Part shown: positions 7,786 through 15,986 of the stretch, one piece after another | How positions within the stretch are numbered: the first letter of the stretch is position 1 | Layout of the letters: every line of letters begins with the position of its first letter | From: Pseudomonadota bacterium | GTDB taxonomy: Bacteria; Pseudomonadota; Alphaproteobacteria; Micropepsales; Micropepsaceae | DNA: 64,000 bases | Reading direction: 5' to 3' | NCBI GenBank assembly: GCA_018241025.1 | Contig: JAFEEQ010000011.1 | Span: forward strand, 1-64,000 | Notes under the pieces: model-generated | Databases searched by the model: none | Told to the model about the DNA's origin: nothing | Seen by the model: only the letters and a program-made list of their open reading frames with translations | Made by a program: the position numbers and the translations under genes

Positions 7786-7906
7786 GTCGCCCTTCGAGGG
7801 CCGCTGCGCGGCCACCTCAGGGTGACGCGCCCGCTTTGATGTTCGCGTTTTTTCAATCGCGTCATCCTGAGGCGCTCCGCGAAGCGGAGCCTCGAAGGAC
7901 GACGCG
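7786..7906. repeat. Pair of head-to-head palindromic repeats (BIME-like)
   Basis: CCCTTCGAGG-gccgctgcgcggcc-ACCTCAGGGTGACG is followed 38 bp later by CGTCATCCTGAGG-cgctccgcgaagcggag-CCTCGAAGGACG, the same unit in opposite orientation. A related pair lies at 58806-58892. The 383 bp gap 7766-8148 holds this pair, the two repeats listed next and no convincing gene. Confidence 0.75.
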
Positions 7907-8031
7907 GCTTCTCGCGCTATCCAGCGACCTTCACCATGGCCGGCCCCAGTCCGTAGCGACAGCCTGCGGACGCCACCCGGAAGGTGCGCGACCGCGCGCC
8001 AATAAATAGGTGCGCCAGCGCCAACCAAAAT

Positions 8032-8089
8032 TTCACGCAGAGACGCGGAGTCAAACTCAAAACTCCGCGCCTCCGCGTCTCCGCGTGAA
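8032..8089. repeat. CGCGGAG palindromic repeat, second copy
   Basis: TTCACGCAGAGACGCGGAGT and the mirrored CTCCGCGTCTCCGCGTGAA enclose a short A-rich loop. Same family as 3042-3095. Confidence 0.75.
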
Positions 8090-8118
8090 TCTATACTTTG
8101 CGCTTTGCGCTGCTGGGT

Positions 8119-8143
8119 GGCCGCCTCAAGGGCAGCCATGGTG
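8119..8143. repeat. GGCCGCCTCAAGGGC repeat, second copy
   Basis: A 25 bp block matching 3506-3530 with one mismatch, lying 29 bp after the CGCGGAG repeat and 5 bp before the end of the SMP-30 gene. The left dyad arm seen at 3500 is degenerate here. Confidence 0.55.
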
Positions 8144-8148
8144 AAGAG

Positions 8149-9012
8149 CTAGGCGGGTGTCTGTACCCGCACCCGCTCCAGCATCCCCGTCACCCCATCG
8201 CCGCCGCCATGCGCGCCCGCCGTCGCGATCACGAGGCTTCGCCCGTCCGCACCGCCGAGCGCGCACGCGAAGGCATTCATCGACGTCTCGACCCGTTCCA
8301 GTACCGTCCCGCCCTTCGCCACCCGCACGCATTCCGGCTTGAGCGCATTGGCCACCCACACCGCGCCCTCACGGTCGGCGCAGATTCCATCGGGCGCGAT
8401 GACCGCCGCCGGCAATTGCGCCCACACCCGCCGGTTCGACAGCGCGCCGTCGGCCGACAGATCGAACGCCGTCAGTCCCGGCAGGAAGGTCTCCGCCACG
8501 ATCAGCGTGCGTTCGCCGTCGATGATTGCCATCCCGTTGGGAAAGCGCTGCTCCGCCGATGCCACCGAAGCGATGCCGTCCGCCGTCACCCGCAGGATCG
8601 GCGCACGCGGCGGCCCTTCCGCGGTCCACAGCGCCTCGGCGCCGTGCTCCGCCGTATAAGCCGCGAGATCGAAGCCGAAACAGCCGACAAAGGCGTTGCC
8701 GCGCGCGTCCACGATCATGTCGTTGGTGTGGAACTTCGCCAGCCCCGAGAGATCGGCATGCTGCACGATGCGGCCGTCCGCCTCGCGCCGCATCACCGTC
8801 TGGCCGATCATCGCGACGAAGAGCAGCCGCCCGTCCGGCAGCCAGCCGAGACCCGAAGGCTGATCCTCGATTTCCAGCTCGACGCGCACATCGCCATCCG
8901 GCCCCACGCTCGAAATCCGGTGCTGATAGAAATCGGAGTACCAGAAGCGCCCGTCATGCCAGCGCAGCCCTTCCCCGAAACGCAGGCCCTCGACGAATGG
9001 CTCGGCTTTCAT
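8149..9012 (-). CDS. SMP-30/gluconolactonase-type beta-propeller hydrolase
   Basis: 287 aa, family-typical length. The six-bladed propeller metal-site pattern is visible: Glu14 in RFGEGLRW, an Asn in KFHTNDMIVDARGN, an Asn in RFPNGMAI and an Asp in APDGICADREG. Such enzymes hydrolyse sugar lactones or phosphoesters with a divalent metal; the substrate here is unknown. Start 9012 gives MKAEPFVEGLRFGEG, which fits the family; a longer in-frame start at 9060 is less likely. A second member begins at 63792 at the window edge. Confidence 0.88.
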   Translation of the reverse strand: MKAEPFVEGLRFGEGLRWHDGRFWYSDFYQHRISSVGPDGDVRVELEIEDQPSGLGWLPDGRLLFVAMIGQTVMRREADGRIVQHADLSGLAKFHTNDMIVDARGNAFVGCFGFDLAAYTAEHGAEALWTAEGPPRAPILRVTADGIASVASAEQRFPNGMAIIDGERTLIVAETFLPGLTAFDLSADGALSNRRVWAQLPAAVIAPDGICADREGAVWVANALKPECVRVAKGGTVLERVETSMNAFACALGGADGRSLVIATAGAHGGGDGVTGMLERVRVQTPA

Positions 9013-9103
9013 GGCGCTTCCCCCTGTTTTGGCCGACGCTGCGCCCCGCGCCATGTTCAAGTCAACGCTGGAGCCGGCAGGTACATCGTCTTAGGCTTGC
9101 CGC

Positions 9104-9490
9104 ATGAAGTCGCTCGCGCTTGCAGTGCTCCTGTCCGGTCTTTCAGCTGTTCCGGCGAGTGCCGGACTGTCCGCCGCCGATGCGGGCCGCCTCGCCGAGC
9201 GCGCTTTCGCTTTGCGCGATCCCGATCGCCATCGGCATACGCCGATGGATGCCGCGCATATCTTTCGCCACGACGCGCGGCTCTTCTGGTTCCGGACCCA
9301 TTTCACCATCGGTCTCGACGTCTATGTCACGAAGACCTTTGCGGTCGACCGGCGGAGCGGGGCCGTCTGGGAGCGCAGCTTTCTCGGCTGCGCGCTGGTC
9401 GAAGATCCGGCGCTCGATCGGATGCGCGCGACGCTGGGCGTGACCGCTCAGGGCTCGCGACCGCCGTCGCGGCGCGATTGTCTGCGCTGA
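9104..9490 (+). CDS. Putative secreted protein of unknown function
   Basis: 128 aa. Residues 1-20 are a signal peptide (MKSLALAVLLSGLSAVPASA, cleavage after ASA), so the product is probably periplasmic. The mature part has two cysteines (FLGCALVED and the final RRDCLR) that could pair, and the segment DVYVTKTFAVDRRSGAVWER resembles a beta-hairpin. I do not recognise a family. It is divergent from the SMP-30 gene, with 91 bp between the starts. Confidence 0.65.
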   Translation: MKSLALAVLLSGLSAVPASAGLSAADAGRLAERAFALRDPDRHRHTPMDAAHIFRHDARLFWFRTHFTIGLDVYVTKTFAVDRRSGAVWERSFLGCALVEDPALDRMRATLGVTAQGSRPPSRRDCLR

Positions 9491-9497
9491 ACGACAG

Positions 9498-9570
9498 ACC
9501 TTATCGGACTCTCCGATCGCCAAGACGCGCGGAAAAGGTGGATTTCGGGAGACGTGCCTGTCTGATAGGA
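9498..9570. repeat. 73 bp inverted-repeat element, copy 1
   Basis: Ends ACCTTATCGGAC and GTCTGATAGGA form an imperfect dyad. The same ends, perfect and at the same spacing, bound a 74 bp element at 40074-40147. Both lie upstream of a gene encoding a GNRNA-HG motif and in the same orientation relative to it. The role (promoter hairpin, miniature element or terminator) is unknown. Confidence 0.5.
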
Positions 9571-9646
9571 AAAATTACACAATACCCCCTTGAACAAGGA
9601 ATTCTCAGCCATACATCTCTGGGTTGTAACCCCAGAGAACACAGAG

Positions 9647-10138
9647 ATGAGCAACGATAGCAACGAACAAATCCCCGACGATCCCTCCGATCCCGGCAAC
9701 GATCTGCTGCCCCAGCCGCGCAGCGGCCGCCATGCCGTCCTGCCCGGCAAGCCCTTGCCGCCGCAGGACACCATCCTGCCGCTGCGCACCGAATATTCCT
9801 CGCGCCCGCCATTGCCCGATCTCGATGTCCCGGGTCGCATCTCGGAGGATCACCCCTGGCGCATGGATGTCACGCGCAAGGTCTTCAAGGACACCGAAGA
9901 GGCCCTCAACGCGTTGATGAGCGAATGCCACTACTACATGCGTGAGGTCGCATTCCGCTGCACGATCCAGACCTCGGACTCCCACGACCGGATCAACTTC
10001 ATGGATTCGGCACGCAGCTTTGCCCACACCGGTGCCGAACTCGCCAAGGAAGTCGCGCGGTTGCGCTATGCCGAGCATGCGATCCGCGCCGTGGAGCCGG
10101 AAGAGATGCTGGCAATGCAGAAAAAACGCAAACAATGA
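9647..10138 (+). CDS. Hypothetical protein
   Basis: 163 aa without signal peptide or membrane segment. The first ~75 residues are Pro/Asp-rich and probably disordered; the rest (from about DHPWRMDVTRKVF) is predicted helical, with a Cys pair region (SECHYYMREVAFRC). I recognise no domain. The ATG at 9647 is preferred over an upstream in-frame ATG at 9590, because a hairpin CTCTGGG-N7-CCCAGAG (9617-9637) lies between them and leaves the 9647 start just downstream. Its stop overlaps the next start (ATGA, 10135-10138). Confidence 0.6.
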   Translation: MSNDSNEQIPDDPSDPGNDLLPQPRSGRHAVLPGKPLPPQDTILPLRTEYSSRPPLPDLDVPGRISEDHPWRMDVTRKVFKDTEEALNALMSECHYYMREVAFRCTIQTSDSHDRINFMDSARSFAHTGAELAKEVARLRYAEHAIRAVEPEEMLAMQKKRKQ

Positions 10139-10301
10139 TCAAGATGTTGCGTCACGACGAGGTCTGGCACCCAAAGCGAGGGGCGCCCTATCGCAATCGC
10201 AATGCCGAGAAGCACGGCAGGCGGGCGGTCGAGCTGCGCCTGGCGGGTCTGCGCCGGCGCGCGAAAGCCCTGATTTTACAGGCCCGGACGCTCTGCGAGC
10301 C
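10135..10301 (+). pseudogene. Fragment of a GNRNAxKHG-motif protein
   Basis: The frame opens in an ATGA overlap with the preceding gene and encodes KRGAPYRNRNAEKHGRRAVE then a basic helix (LAGLRRRAKALILQARTL). This resembles the GAPxGNRNALKHG block seen in many small alphaproteobacterial and phage-linked proteins of unknown function. After about residue 55 the frame simply runs on, without a stop until 10941, antisense to the TrmO-like gene. The true end is therefore lost and I treat it as a truncated gene. Coordinates cover only the part up to the antisense gene. Confidence 0.4.
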
Positions 10302-10769
10302 TCACCAGTATCCGGCCATGAGCTCGCGCGCCCACGCCGGCTCGCGCACGTCGCCGCGCGGCAGGAATCCGCGCATCACCGGCTTGATGTCGAGCACCGG
10401 CGTGCCGTCGATGGCATCGAGGCCGCGCACATTCAGGGAAAGTCCGTCTACGGAGAGAATCCGGCACATCGTCACGCCGATGCGGTTCGGCCGTCCCTTG
10501 CCGCGCTGGGCGAAGATCCCGACCAGCGGCCAGTCCGAACGCCCGCGCGGATGGCGCGCGCCGGAATTGATCTCCGCGTCCGGCACCCGGTTGAAGTGGA
10601 AGATCACCTCGATATGGGAGAAATCGCCGAGGCTCGCGGTGGCGTCGGGTTTGAACTGCGCGGGATCGAGATCGATGCGCGCTTCGACGCTGTCCCAATC
10701 GTCGTCGATCGGCTCGCTGCGTCCGCCGCGGACATGGCCGATGGCGGTGAGAGAAATGGTGTCGGGCAT
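10302..10769 (-). CDS. TrmO/TsaA-family (UPF0066) tRNA m6t6A37 methyltransferase-like protein
   Basis: 155 aa. The beta-barrel family motifs are clear: IGHVRGGR, DFSHIEVIFHFNRV, RHPRGRSDWPLVGIFAQRGK, RPNRIGVTMCRIL and LDIKPVMRGFLP. E. coli TrmO uses S-adenosylmethionine to methylate t6A37 of tRNA-Thr; this shorter protein lacks the extra C-terminal domain of that enzyme, so the substrate may differ. It is transcribed away from mraZ. Confidence 0.85.
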   Translation of the reverse strand: MPDTISLTAIGHVRGGRSEPIDDDWDSVEARIDLDPAQFKPDATASLGDFSHIEVIFHFNRVPDAEINSGARHPRGRSDWPLVGIFAQRGKGRPNRIGVTMCRILSVDGLSLNVRGLDAIDGTPVLDIKPVMRGFLPRGDVREPAWARELMAGYW

Positions 10770-10917
10770 CGCAATTCCTCCGGCTTGCGCCGCTTACATA
10801 AGCGGTGCCGTGCCCGATGCCACGCACAGTTCGGCATGGACCGCTGCACCCCGGCGCATGGCAGGCGGAATTGGTACTAGGCGGAAATTCCTCTCAGCTT
10901 TTATTCCTATGTGGATA

Positions 10918-11047
10918 TTAAGCCTTTGTTTACTTCGGTAACCGCAGTCTTTACCCGTTCCGGTCTTGTTCCGCGGATTCAACAGCTAGAGGACGCGATT
11001 CTAGGGGTAGATACTTAAGACCCTCAAACTCCTACGCTTTTCGACTC
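10918..11047 (+). promoter_or_regulatory. Upstream region of the dcw cluster: CtrA-like site and three GANTC sites
   Basis: The gene-free stretch 10770-11160 contains TTAA-N7-TTTA at 10918-10932, one base off the CtrA consensus TTAA-N7-TTAA, and three GANTC sites (10976-10980, 10997-11001, 11043-11047), the CcrM methylation target of alphaproteobacteria. Cell-cycle control of division genes by CtrA and CcrM is known in Caulobacter; its application here is inference. Confidence 0.4.
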
Positions 11048-11054
11048 ATTTCGT

Positions 11055-11095
11055 TTGACGGCCCATTTCATCCCATGCTATCCCAGACTGTCCCA
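11055..11095 (+). promoter_or_regulatory. MraZ operator: four boxes at 10 bp spacing, over a possible promoter
   Basis: On the minus strand TGGGA occurs at 11095-11091, 11085-11081 and 11075-11071, and TGGGC at 11065-11061. These are four TGGGN boxes with exact 10 bp period, the known MraZ recognition pattern. A possible -35 TTGACG (11055-11060) with TATCCC (11079-11084) 18 bp downstream lies under the boxes, so MraZ would repress its own operon. Confidence 0.75.
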
Positions 11096-11160
11096 GGGGC
11101 CTTGTACTAGAGTCATCCCGCTCCCCAAGCCCCCTTTGGACACTGGGGAATGTCCGTTTC

Positions 11161-11634
11161 ATGACCGCTCTGCCGTTCCAATCGACGGTGATCGGGTCGC
11201 TCGACAGCAAAGGGCGCGTTTGCATCCCCGCGTCTTTCCGCCAGGTGCTCGCCGCCCAGAACACCCCCGGCGTCTATCTCTATCCCTCCTTCTTCGAGTC
11301 GACGCTCGAAGGCTTCGGCCAGTCCGCGATCGATGCGCTGCATGCCCGCCTCGCGGCGCAGGATCCCTTCCTCTCGCCGGCGCATGACGACACCGCGCGC
11401 GCCATCGTCGCGCGCATCGTTCAGCTTCCCCCCGACGATGGCGGCCGCGTCCGTCTCCCCGACGCACTGATCGAGCATGCCAAGCTCAAGGATCGCGTCG
11501 CCTTCGTCGGCCTGTCGCAGAAATTCCAGATCTGGGATGCCGACGCGTTCCTCGCCGCCGAAGCCGACAGCATCGCGCGCATGAAGGCGCAGCGCGAACG
11601 CGAGATCGCAATGCTCGCGGGAGGTGGCGCATGA
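11161..11634 (+). CDS. mraZ: Transcriptional regulator MraZ
   Basis: 157 aa with two AbrB-like halves: IGSLDSKGRVCIPASFRQVL near the N-terminus and VQLPPDDGGRVRLPDALIEH in the middle. MraZ forms a ring and represses the dcw operon through TGGGN repeats, four of which lie 66-100 bp upstream of this start. The stop overlaps the rsmH start (ATGA 11631-11634). It is slightly longer than the E. coli protein because of a charged C-terminal helix. Confidence 0.95.
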   Translation: MTALPFQSTVIGSLDSKGRVCIPASFRQVLAAQNTPGVYLYPSFFESTLEGFGQSAIDALHARLAAQDPFLSPAHDDTARAIVARIVQLPPDDGGRVRLPDALIEHAKLKDRVAFVGLSQKFQIWDADAFLAAEADSIARMKAQREREIAMLAGGGA

Positions 11635-12545
11635 ACGGCCACATCCCCGTCATGCTCGCCGAAGTGCTGCGCATGCTGGCGCCGAAGGATGGCGAGCACT
11701 ACGTCGACGGTACCTTCGGCGGCGGCGGCTACAGCCGCGCGATCCTCGAAGCCGCCGATTGCCGCGTCCTCGGCATCGATCGCGATCCAGACGCCATCGC
11801 CCGCGGCCAGAAGCTGGTGGAGCAGTTCGCCGGCCGCCTCACGCTCGTCCATGGCGAGTTCTCGCGCCTCGGCGAATTCCTCGATGGTGCGAAGACCGAC
11901 GGCATCGTGCTCGATCTCGGCGTGTCCTCCTTCCAGTTCGACGAGCCGGCGCGCGGTTTCTCCTTCCAGGCCAACGGCCCGCTCGACATGCGCATGAGCA
12001 GGTCGGGGATGAGCGCCGCCGACTTCGTCAACACGGCCGACGAAAAGGCTCTGGCCGACGTGATCTTCCGCCTCGGCGACGAGCGCAACGCGCGCCGTAT
12101 CGCCCGCGCCATCCTCGCCGGCCGCCCCTTCGAAGACACAGCATCGCTCGCCGGCGCGGTGAAGGAGGCCCAAGGCCCCGCCGCCGCGCGCCTCGCAATC
12201 CATCCCGCCACGCGCACCTTCCAGGCGCTGCGCATCCATGTGAACGACGAACTCGGCGAGCTCGCGCGCGGCCTCGACGCCGCCACCGACGCGCTCGCGC
12301 CCGATGGCCGTCTCGTCGTCGTCGCTTTCCATTCGCTCGAAGACCGCATCGTCAAGCGCTTCCTGTCCGAGCGCTCAAGCGCCGCGCCCCACGTCTCGCG
12401 TCACGCACCCGACGCGCCGCGCGCGCATCCGGCGGCCTATCGCCTTCTTACCCCTCGTGCGGTCGCCCCCGGCGACAACGAGGTTCGTGCCAACCCCCGT
12501 GCGCGGTCCGCCAAGCTGCGCGCGGCACGTCGTCTTGCGGCTTAG
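11631..12545 (+). CDS. rsmH: 16S rRNA m4C1402 methyltransferase RsmH (MraW)
   Basis: 304 aa. SAM-binding motif VDGTFGGGGYSRAIL (about 25-39), DLGVSSFQFDEPARGFSF and the C-terminal VVVAFHSLEDRIVKRF identify RsmH, which methylates N4 of C1402 in the ribosomal P site. Second gene of dcw, coupled to mraZ by a 4 bp overlap and 9 bp before ftsL. Confidence 0.97.
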   Translation: MNGHIPVMLAEVLRMLAPKDGEHYVDGTFGGGGYSRAILEAADCRVLGIDRDPDAIARGQKLVEQFAGRLTLVHGEFSRLGEFLDGAKTDGIVLDLGVSSFQFDEPARGFSFQANGPLDMRMSRSGMSAADFVNTADEKALADVIFRLGDERNARRIARAILAGRPFEDTASLAGAVKEAQGPAAARLAIHPATRTFQALRIHVNDELGELARGLDAATDALAPDGRLVVVAFHSLEDRIVKRFLSERSSAAPHVSRHAPDAPRAHPAAYRLLTPRAVAPGDNEVRANPRARSAKLRAARRLAA

Positions 12546-12554
12546 GAGTTCGCC

Positions 12555-12893
12555 ATGATCCGAGTCCTGAACACGCTCTGTGTCGCCCTGATGGGCCTCT
12601 CGATCCTCGCGCTCTATCACGTGTCGGAAAAGACGCGCCTCGCCCATATCGAGCTGCGCCATGTCGAAGGCCAGCTGCGCACCGAGAAGACGAACATGAG
12701 CGTGCTCGAAACCGAATGGGAGAGCGTCGCCGGTCCCGAGCGAATCCAGGAGCTGGCGGCGAGCCATCTCGGCCTCACCGGCGCGCCGGCGGTCCAGCTC
12801 ACCTCCTTCGATATGCTGCCGCGCAACGGCGAGGACGCGCCGCTCAGCGACACCCCGATCCGCCAGGCCAATATCCAGAAGCCCGCCAACTGA
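12555..12893 (+). CDS. ftsL: Cell division protein FtsL
   Basis: 112 aa bitopic protein: a short cytoplasmic start, one membrane helix (about 5-22) and a periplasmic coiled coil (RLAHIELRHVEGQLRTEKTN and on to about 65) that pairs with FtsB in the divisome. Sequence conservation of FtsL is low; the call rests on topology, size and position between rsmH and ftsI. The C-terminal ~35 residues are Pro/Asp-rich and probably unstructured. Confidence 0.88.
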   Translation: MIRVLNTLCVALMGLSILALYHVSEKTRLAHIELRHVEGQLRTEKTNMSVLETEWESVAGPERIQELAASHLGLTGAPAVQLTSFDMLPRNGEDAPLSDTPIRQANIQKPAN

Positions 12894-12900
12894 GGATCCG

Positions 12901-14505
12901 ATGCGCGTCAGCGAGGGCCCGACGATCTATCAGCGCCGCATCGTCATCGGCGCGGCGATCTGCACCGCGGCCTTCCTGATCGTCGGCCTCCAGCTCGTGC
13001 GCGTCACGCTGCTGCGCCCGCCGCCGCCGACCGGCATCGAACACATCGCCGCCGCGCGCGCCGATCTCGTCGACCGCAACGGCGAGCTGCTTGCACGCGA
13101 TCTTCCGGTCACCGATGTCTATGCGCTGGTTTCGGCGCTCGACGACAAGGATGGCGCCGCCCGCGCGCTCGCGGGCGCGACCGGCGCTGGCTATGGCCGC
13201 CTCAAATACGCCTTCACCCACGCAAAGCATCCCTATGCGCTGGTGGCGCGCCAGCTCACCCCCGACGCGATCGACCGGGTGATGAAGCTCGGCGTTCCCG
13301 GCCTCGAATTCGAGCCCGACACCAAGCGTTACTATCCGCAGGGCCGCGTCACGGCGCAGCTCGTCGGCCTCACCGATCCCGACGGCAATGGCCAGTCGGG
13401 TCTTGAGCGCGGTCTCGACGCCCGCCTGCACAACGGCACAGGCCAGGTCGTCACCTCGATCGACATGCGCGTGCAGTACATCCTCGACAGCGAAGTCGCC
13501 GCCGCGCGCAACACCTTCCGCGCGCTGAAGGCGGGCGGCATCGTGATGGACGTGAACACCGGCGAGATCCTCGCCATGGCCTCGCTGCCGGATTTCGACC
13601 CGAACTGGCGCCACTTCGAAGGCGACGACAGCGACAAGAACATCATGGCGGGCGACCGCTACGAACTCGGCTCGGTGTTCAAGGTGTTATCCTTCGCGCT
13701 GGCGATGGAAGACCACACCACCACGCCGGATGAGGTTTTCCCCATCGGCAACGGCCTCAAGATCGGCAAGTACACGATCCACGAAGCCGAGGCGATGCCG
13801 GCAACCTATACCGCGCGCGACATCCTCGCCCACTCCTCCAACATCGGCACGGCCCAGATCGCATTGCGCTCCGGCCCGGTGCGCCAGCGTCAGTTCCTCG
13901 AAAGCCTCGGTCTGCTCGACATGATGGACTCGGCGCTGCCCGAGCGCGCCCGTCCGCTCTATCCGCGCAACAACTGGGGCACGATCGAGACCGCGACCAT
14001 CGGCTTCGGCCACGGCATCTCGGTCGCGCCGCTGTCTTACGTCACCGCCGCCGCCATCGTGGTGAACGGCGGCCGCAAGATCGTGCCGACCTTCGTCAAG
14101 CATCCCGAGGATGCGCGTGGCGCCCAAATCCTCAAGCCCGAAACCAGCATCCAGATGCGCCAGCTCCTGCGCTATGTTGTGACCAACGGAACCGGGCGCA
14201 AGGCCGACATTCCTGGCTACGACGTTGGCGGCAAGACGGGTTCCGCCGAAAAGCCGCGCGAGAACGGCCGCGGATACCAGTCCCACGTGCTCGTGACCTC
14301 TTTTGTCGCGGCGTTTCCGATCTTCCAGCCGCGCTATCTGGTTTTCGTGCTGCTCGACACGCCCCATGGCGCCAAGGAATCCGGCGGCGGCATCCTCGCC
14401 GGCATGACCGCCGCGCCGCTCGCCGGTCGCGTGATTACCCGCATTGCTCCCATTCTCGGCGTGACGCAGAAACCGGTCGCCGTCGCGCAGCGTGAGGCCC
14501 CATAA
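12901..14505 (+). CDS. ftsI: Septal peptidoglycan transpeptidase FtsI (PBP3)
   Basis: 534 aa class B penicillin-binding protein. One N-terminal membrane helix (about 14-37), a dimerisation domain (ARADLVDRNGELLARDLPV), then the transpeptidase domain with all three motifs: SVFK (Ser258-Lys261), SSN (312-314) and KTG (445-447). It cross-links septal wall in complex with FtsW. Seven bases after ftsL. Its TAA overlaps the murE ATG by one base (TAATG). Confidence 0.97.
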   Translation: MRVSEGPTIYQRRIVIGAAICTAAFLIVGLQLVRVTLLRPPPPTGIEHIAAARADLVDRNGELLARDLPVTDVYALVSALDDKDGAARALAGATGAGYGRLKYAFTHAKHPYALVARQLTPDAIDRVMKLGVPGLEFEPDTKRYYPQGRVTAQLVGLTDPDGNGQSGLERGLDARLHNGTGQVVTSIDMRVQYILDSEVAAARNTFRALKAGGIVMDVNTGEILAMASLPDFDPNWRHFEGDDSDKNIMAGDRYELGSVFKVLSFALAMEDHTTTPDEVFPIGNGLKIGKYTIHEAEAMPATYTARDILAHSSNIGTAQIALRSGPVRQRQFLESLGLLDMMDSALPERARPLYPRNNWGTIETATIGFGHGISVAPLSYVTAAAIVVNGGRKIVPTFVKHPEDARGAQILKPETSIQMRQLLRYVVTNGTGRKADIPGYDVGGKTGSAEKPRENGRGYQSHVLVTSFVAAFPIFQPRYLVFVLLDTPHGAKESGGGILAGMTAAPLAGRVITRIAPILGVTQKPVAVAQREAP

Positions 14506-15986
14506 TGGGACCACAATCGCAGGGCACAGTTCCCGAGGGTATGGTGGGCAAGAACGCCATGAAGGCGCCGCCTGAAAACATCACCGGCATCGCCAGCGAC
14601 AGCCGTGACGTGGAGCCGGGTTATCTCTTCGCTGCCCTGCCGGGCACGAAAGTCGACGGCGCGGCATTCCTGAAAGACGCCGTGGCGCGCGGTGCGGTCG
14701 TCGTGCTCGGTCGCCCCGAAGTCGAGGCGGCGGCCAAGGCGCTGGGCGTGCGCTTCATCGCCGACGAGAATCCGCGCAGGGCTCTGGCTCATCTCGCTTC
14801 GCGCTTTTACGCTGCGCAACCGAAGACGGTTGCTGCGGTCACCGGCACCAAGGGCAAATCCTCCATCGTCGCTTTCGTGCGCGAGATATGGACGGCGCTC
14901 GGGAAGCCCGCCGCCAGCCTCGGCACCGTCGGCGTGGTGACACCGCGGGGGAACATGGTGCTCCAGCACACCACGCCCGATCCCGTCGAAATCCACTGCC
15001 AGCTCGCCGAACTCAAGCGCGACGGCATCGACCATCTCGCGCTCGAAGCCTCCAGCCACGGCCTCGACCAGTACCGCCTCGACGGCGTCGACATTGCGGC
15101 CTGTGCTTTCACAAATCTCAGCCGCGATCATTTCGACTATCACCCCACGGTCGAACATTACCTCGGCGCCAAGCTGCGCCTGTTCTCCGAGCTCGTGCGC
15201 GACGGCGGTCTCGCAGTCGTCAATACCGACGCCGAGTACGCGGATCGCTTTGTCGCCGCTGCGAAGGCGCGCGGCCTCAAGCTCATGACGGTCGGCGAGA
15301 CCGGCGACGACATCCGCCTGATTTCGCGCCAGGGCCGCCTCGACGGCCAGACGCTGTTGCTTCGTCACGGCGACAGGGATTTCCGTGTTTCGCTTCCGCT
15401 GGCCGGCAGCTTTCAGGCCGCAAACGCATTGGTCGCCGCCGCGCTCGTCATCGGTCTGGGTGACGATCCGGCCAGGGTGTTCGCCGTGCTCGAGCATCTC
15501 AAGGGCGCCGCCGGCCGTCTGGAGAAGGTTGCGATCTCGAAGGATGGCGCGCCGATCTTCGTCGACTACGCCCACACCGACCGCTCGCTCGCCGAAGTGC
15601 TGCAGGCTGTGCGCCCGCACGTCGCGGGGAAATTGCACGTCGTATTCGGCTGCGGCGGCGATCGCGACAAGGGCAAGCGCCCGCTGATGGGCAAGGCCGC
15701 GCATGACAATGCCGATATCGTCATCGTTACCGACGACAACCCGCGCACCGAAGACGCGGCGGCCATCCGCGCCCAGGCGCTCGCCGGTGCGCCCGGCGCG
15801 CGCGAGATCGGCGACCGTGCCCAGGCTATCCGCCAGGCGATTGCGGAACTAAAGGCGGGCGACATCCTGATCATCGCCGGCAAGGGGCATGAGCTCTATC
15901 AGATCGTCGGCACCGAGATCCTGCCCTTCTCCGACCGTGAGGAAGCGCAGAAGGCCGCCATCGCACTCGGAGGGCGCGCCGCATGA
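14505..15986 (+). CDS. murE: UDP-MurNAc-L-Ala-D-Glu:meso-diaminopimelate ligase MurE
   Basis: 493 aa. ATP site TGTKGKSS (113-120), EASSHGLDQYRLDG, and the DNPR motif (about 409-412, in VTDDNPRTED) that selects meso-diaminopimelate over lysine, showing a DAP-type wall. The start at 14505 overlaps the ftsI stop; MKAPPENITG at 14562 is an alternative that removes a poorly conserved 19-residue leader. The end overlaps murF by four bases. Confidence 0.96.
   Translation: MGPQSQGTVPEGMVGKNAMKAPPENITGIASDSRDVEPGYLFAALPGTKVDGAAFLKDAVARGAVVVLGRPEVEAAAKALGVRFIADENPRRALAHLASRFYAAQPKTVAAVTGTKGKSSIVAFVREIWTALGKPAASLGTVGVVTPRGNMVLQHTTPDPVEIHCQLAELKRDGIDHLALEASSHGLDQYRLDGVDIAACAFTNLSRDHFDYHPTVEHYLGAKLRLFSELVRDGGLAVVNTDAEYADRFVAAAKARGLKLMTVGETGDDIRLISRQGRLDGQTLLLRHGDRDFRVSLPLAGSFQAANALVAAALVIGLGDDPARVFAVLEHLKGAAGRLEKVAISKDGAPIFVDYAHTDRSLAEVLQAVRPHVAGKLHVVFGCGGDRDKGKRPLMGKAAHDNADIVIVTDDNPRTEDAAAIRAQALAGAPGAREIGDRAQAIRQAIAELKAGDILIIAGKGHELYQIVGTEILPFSDREEAQKAAIALGGRAA

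Noticed and set aside
7766..8148. CRISPR-like repeat cluster
   Set aside because: Repeats are palindromic singles of different families without regular spacers.
10135..10941. 268-codon plus-strand gene
   Set aside because: Beyond about codon 55 it is antisense to the TrmO-like gene, which has clear family motifs; only the front part is kept as a fragment.
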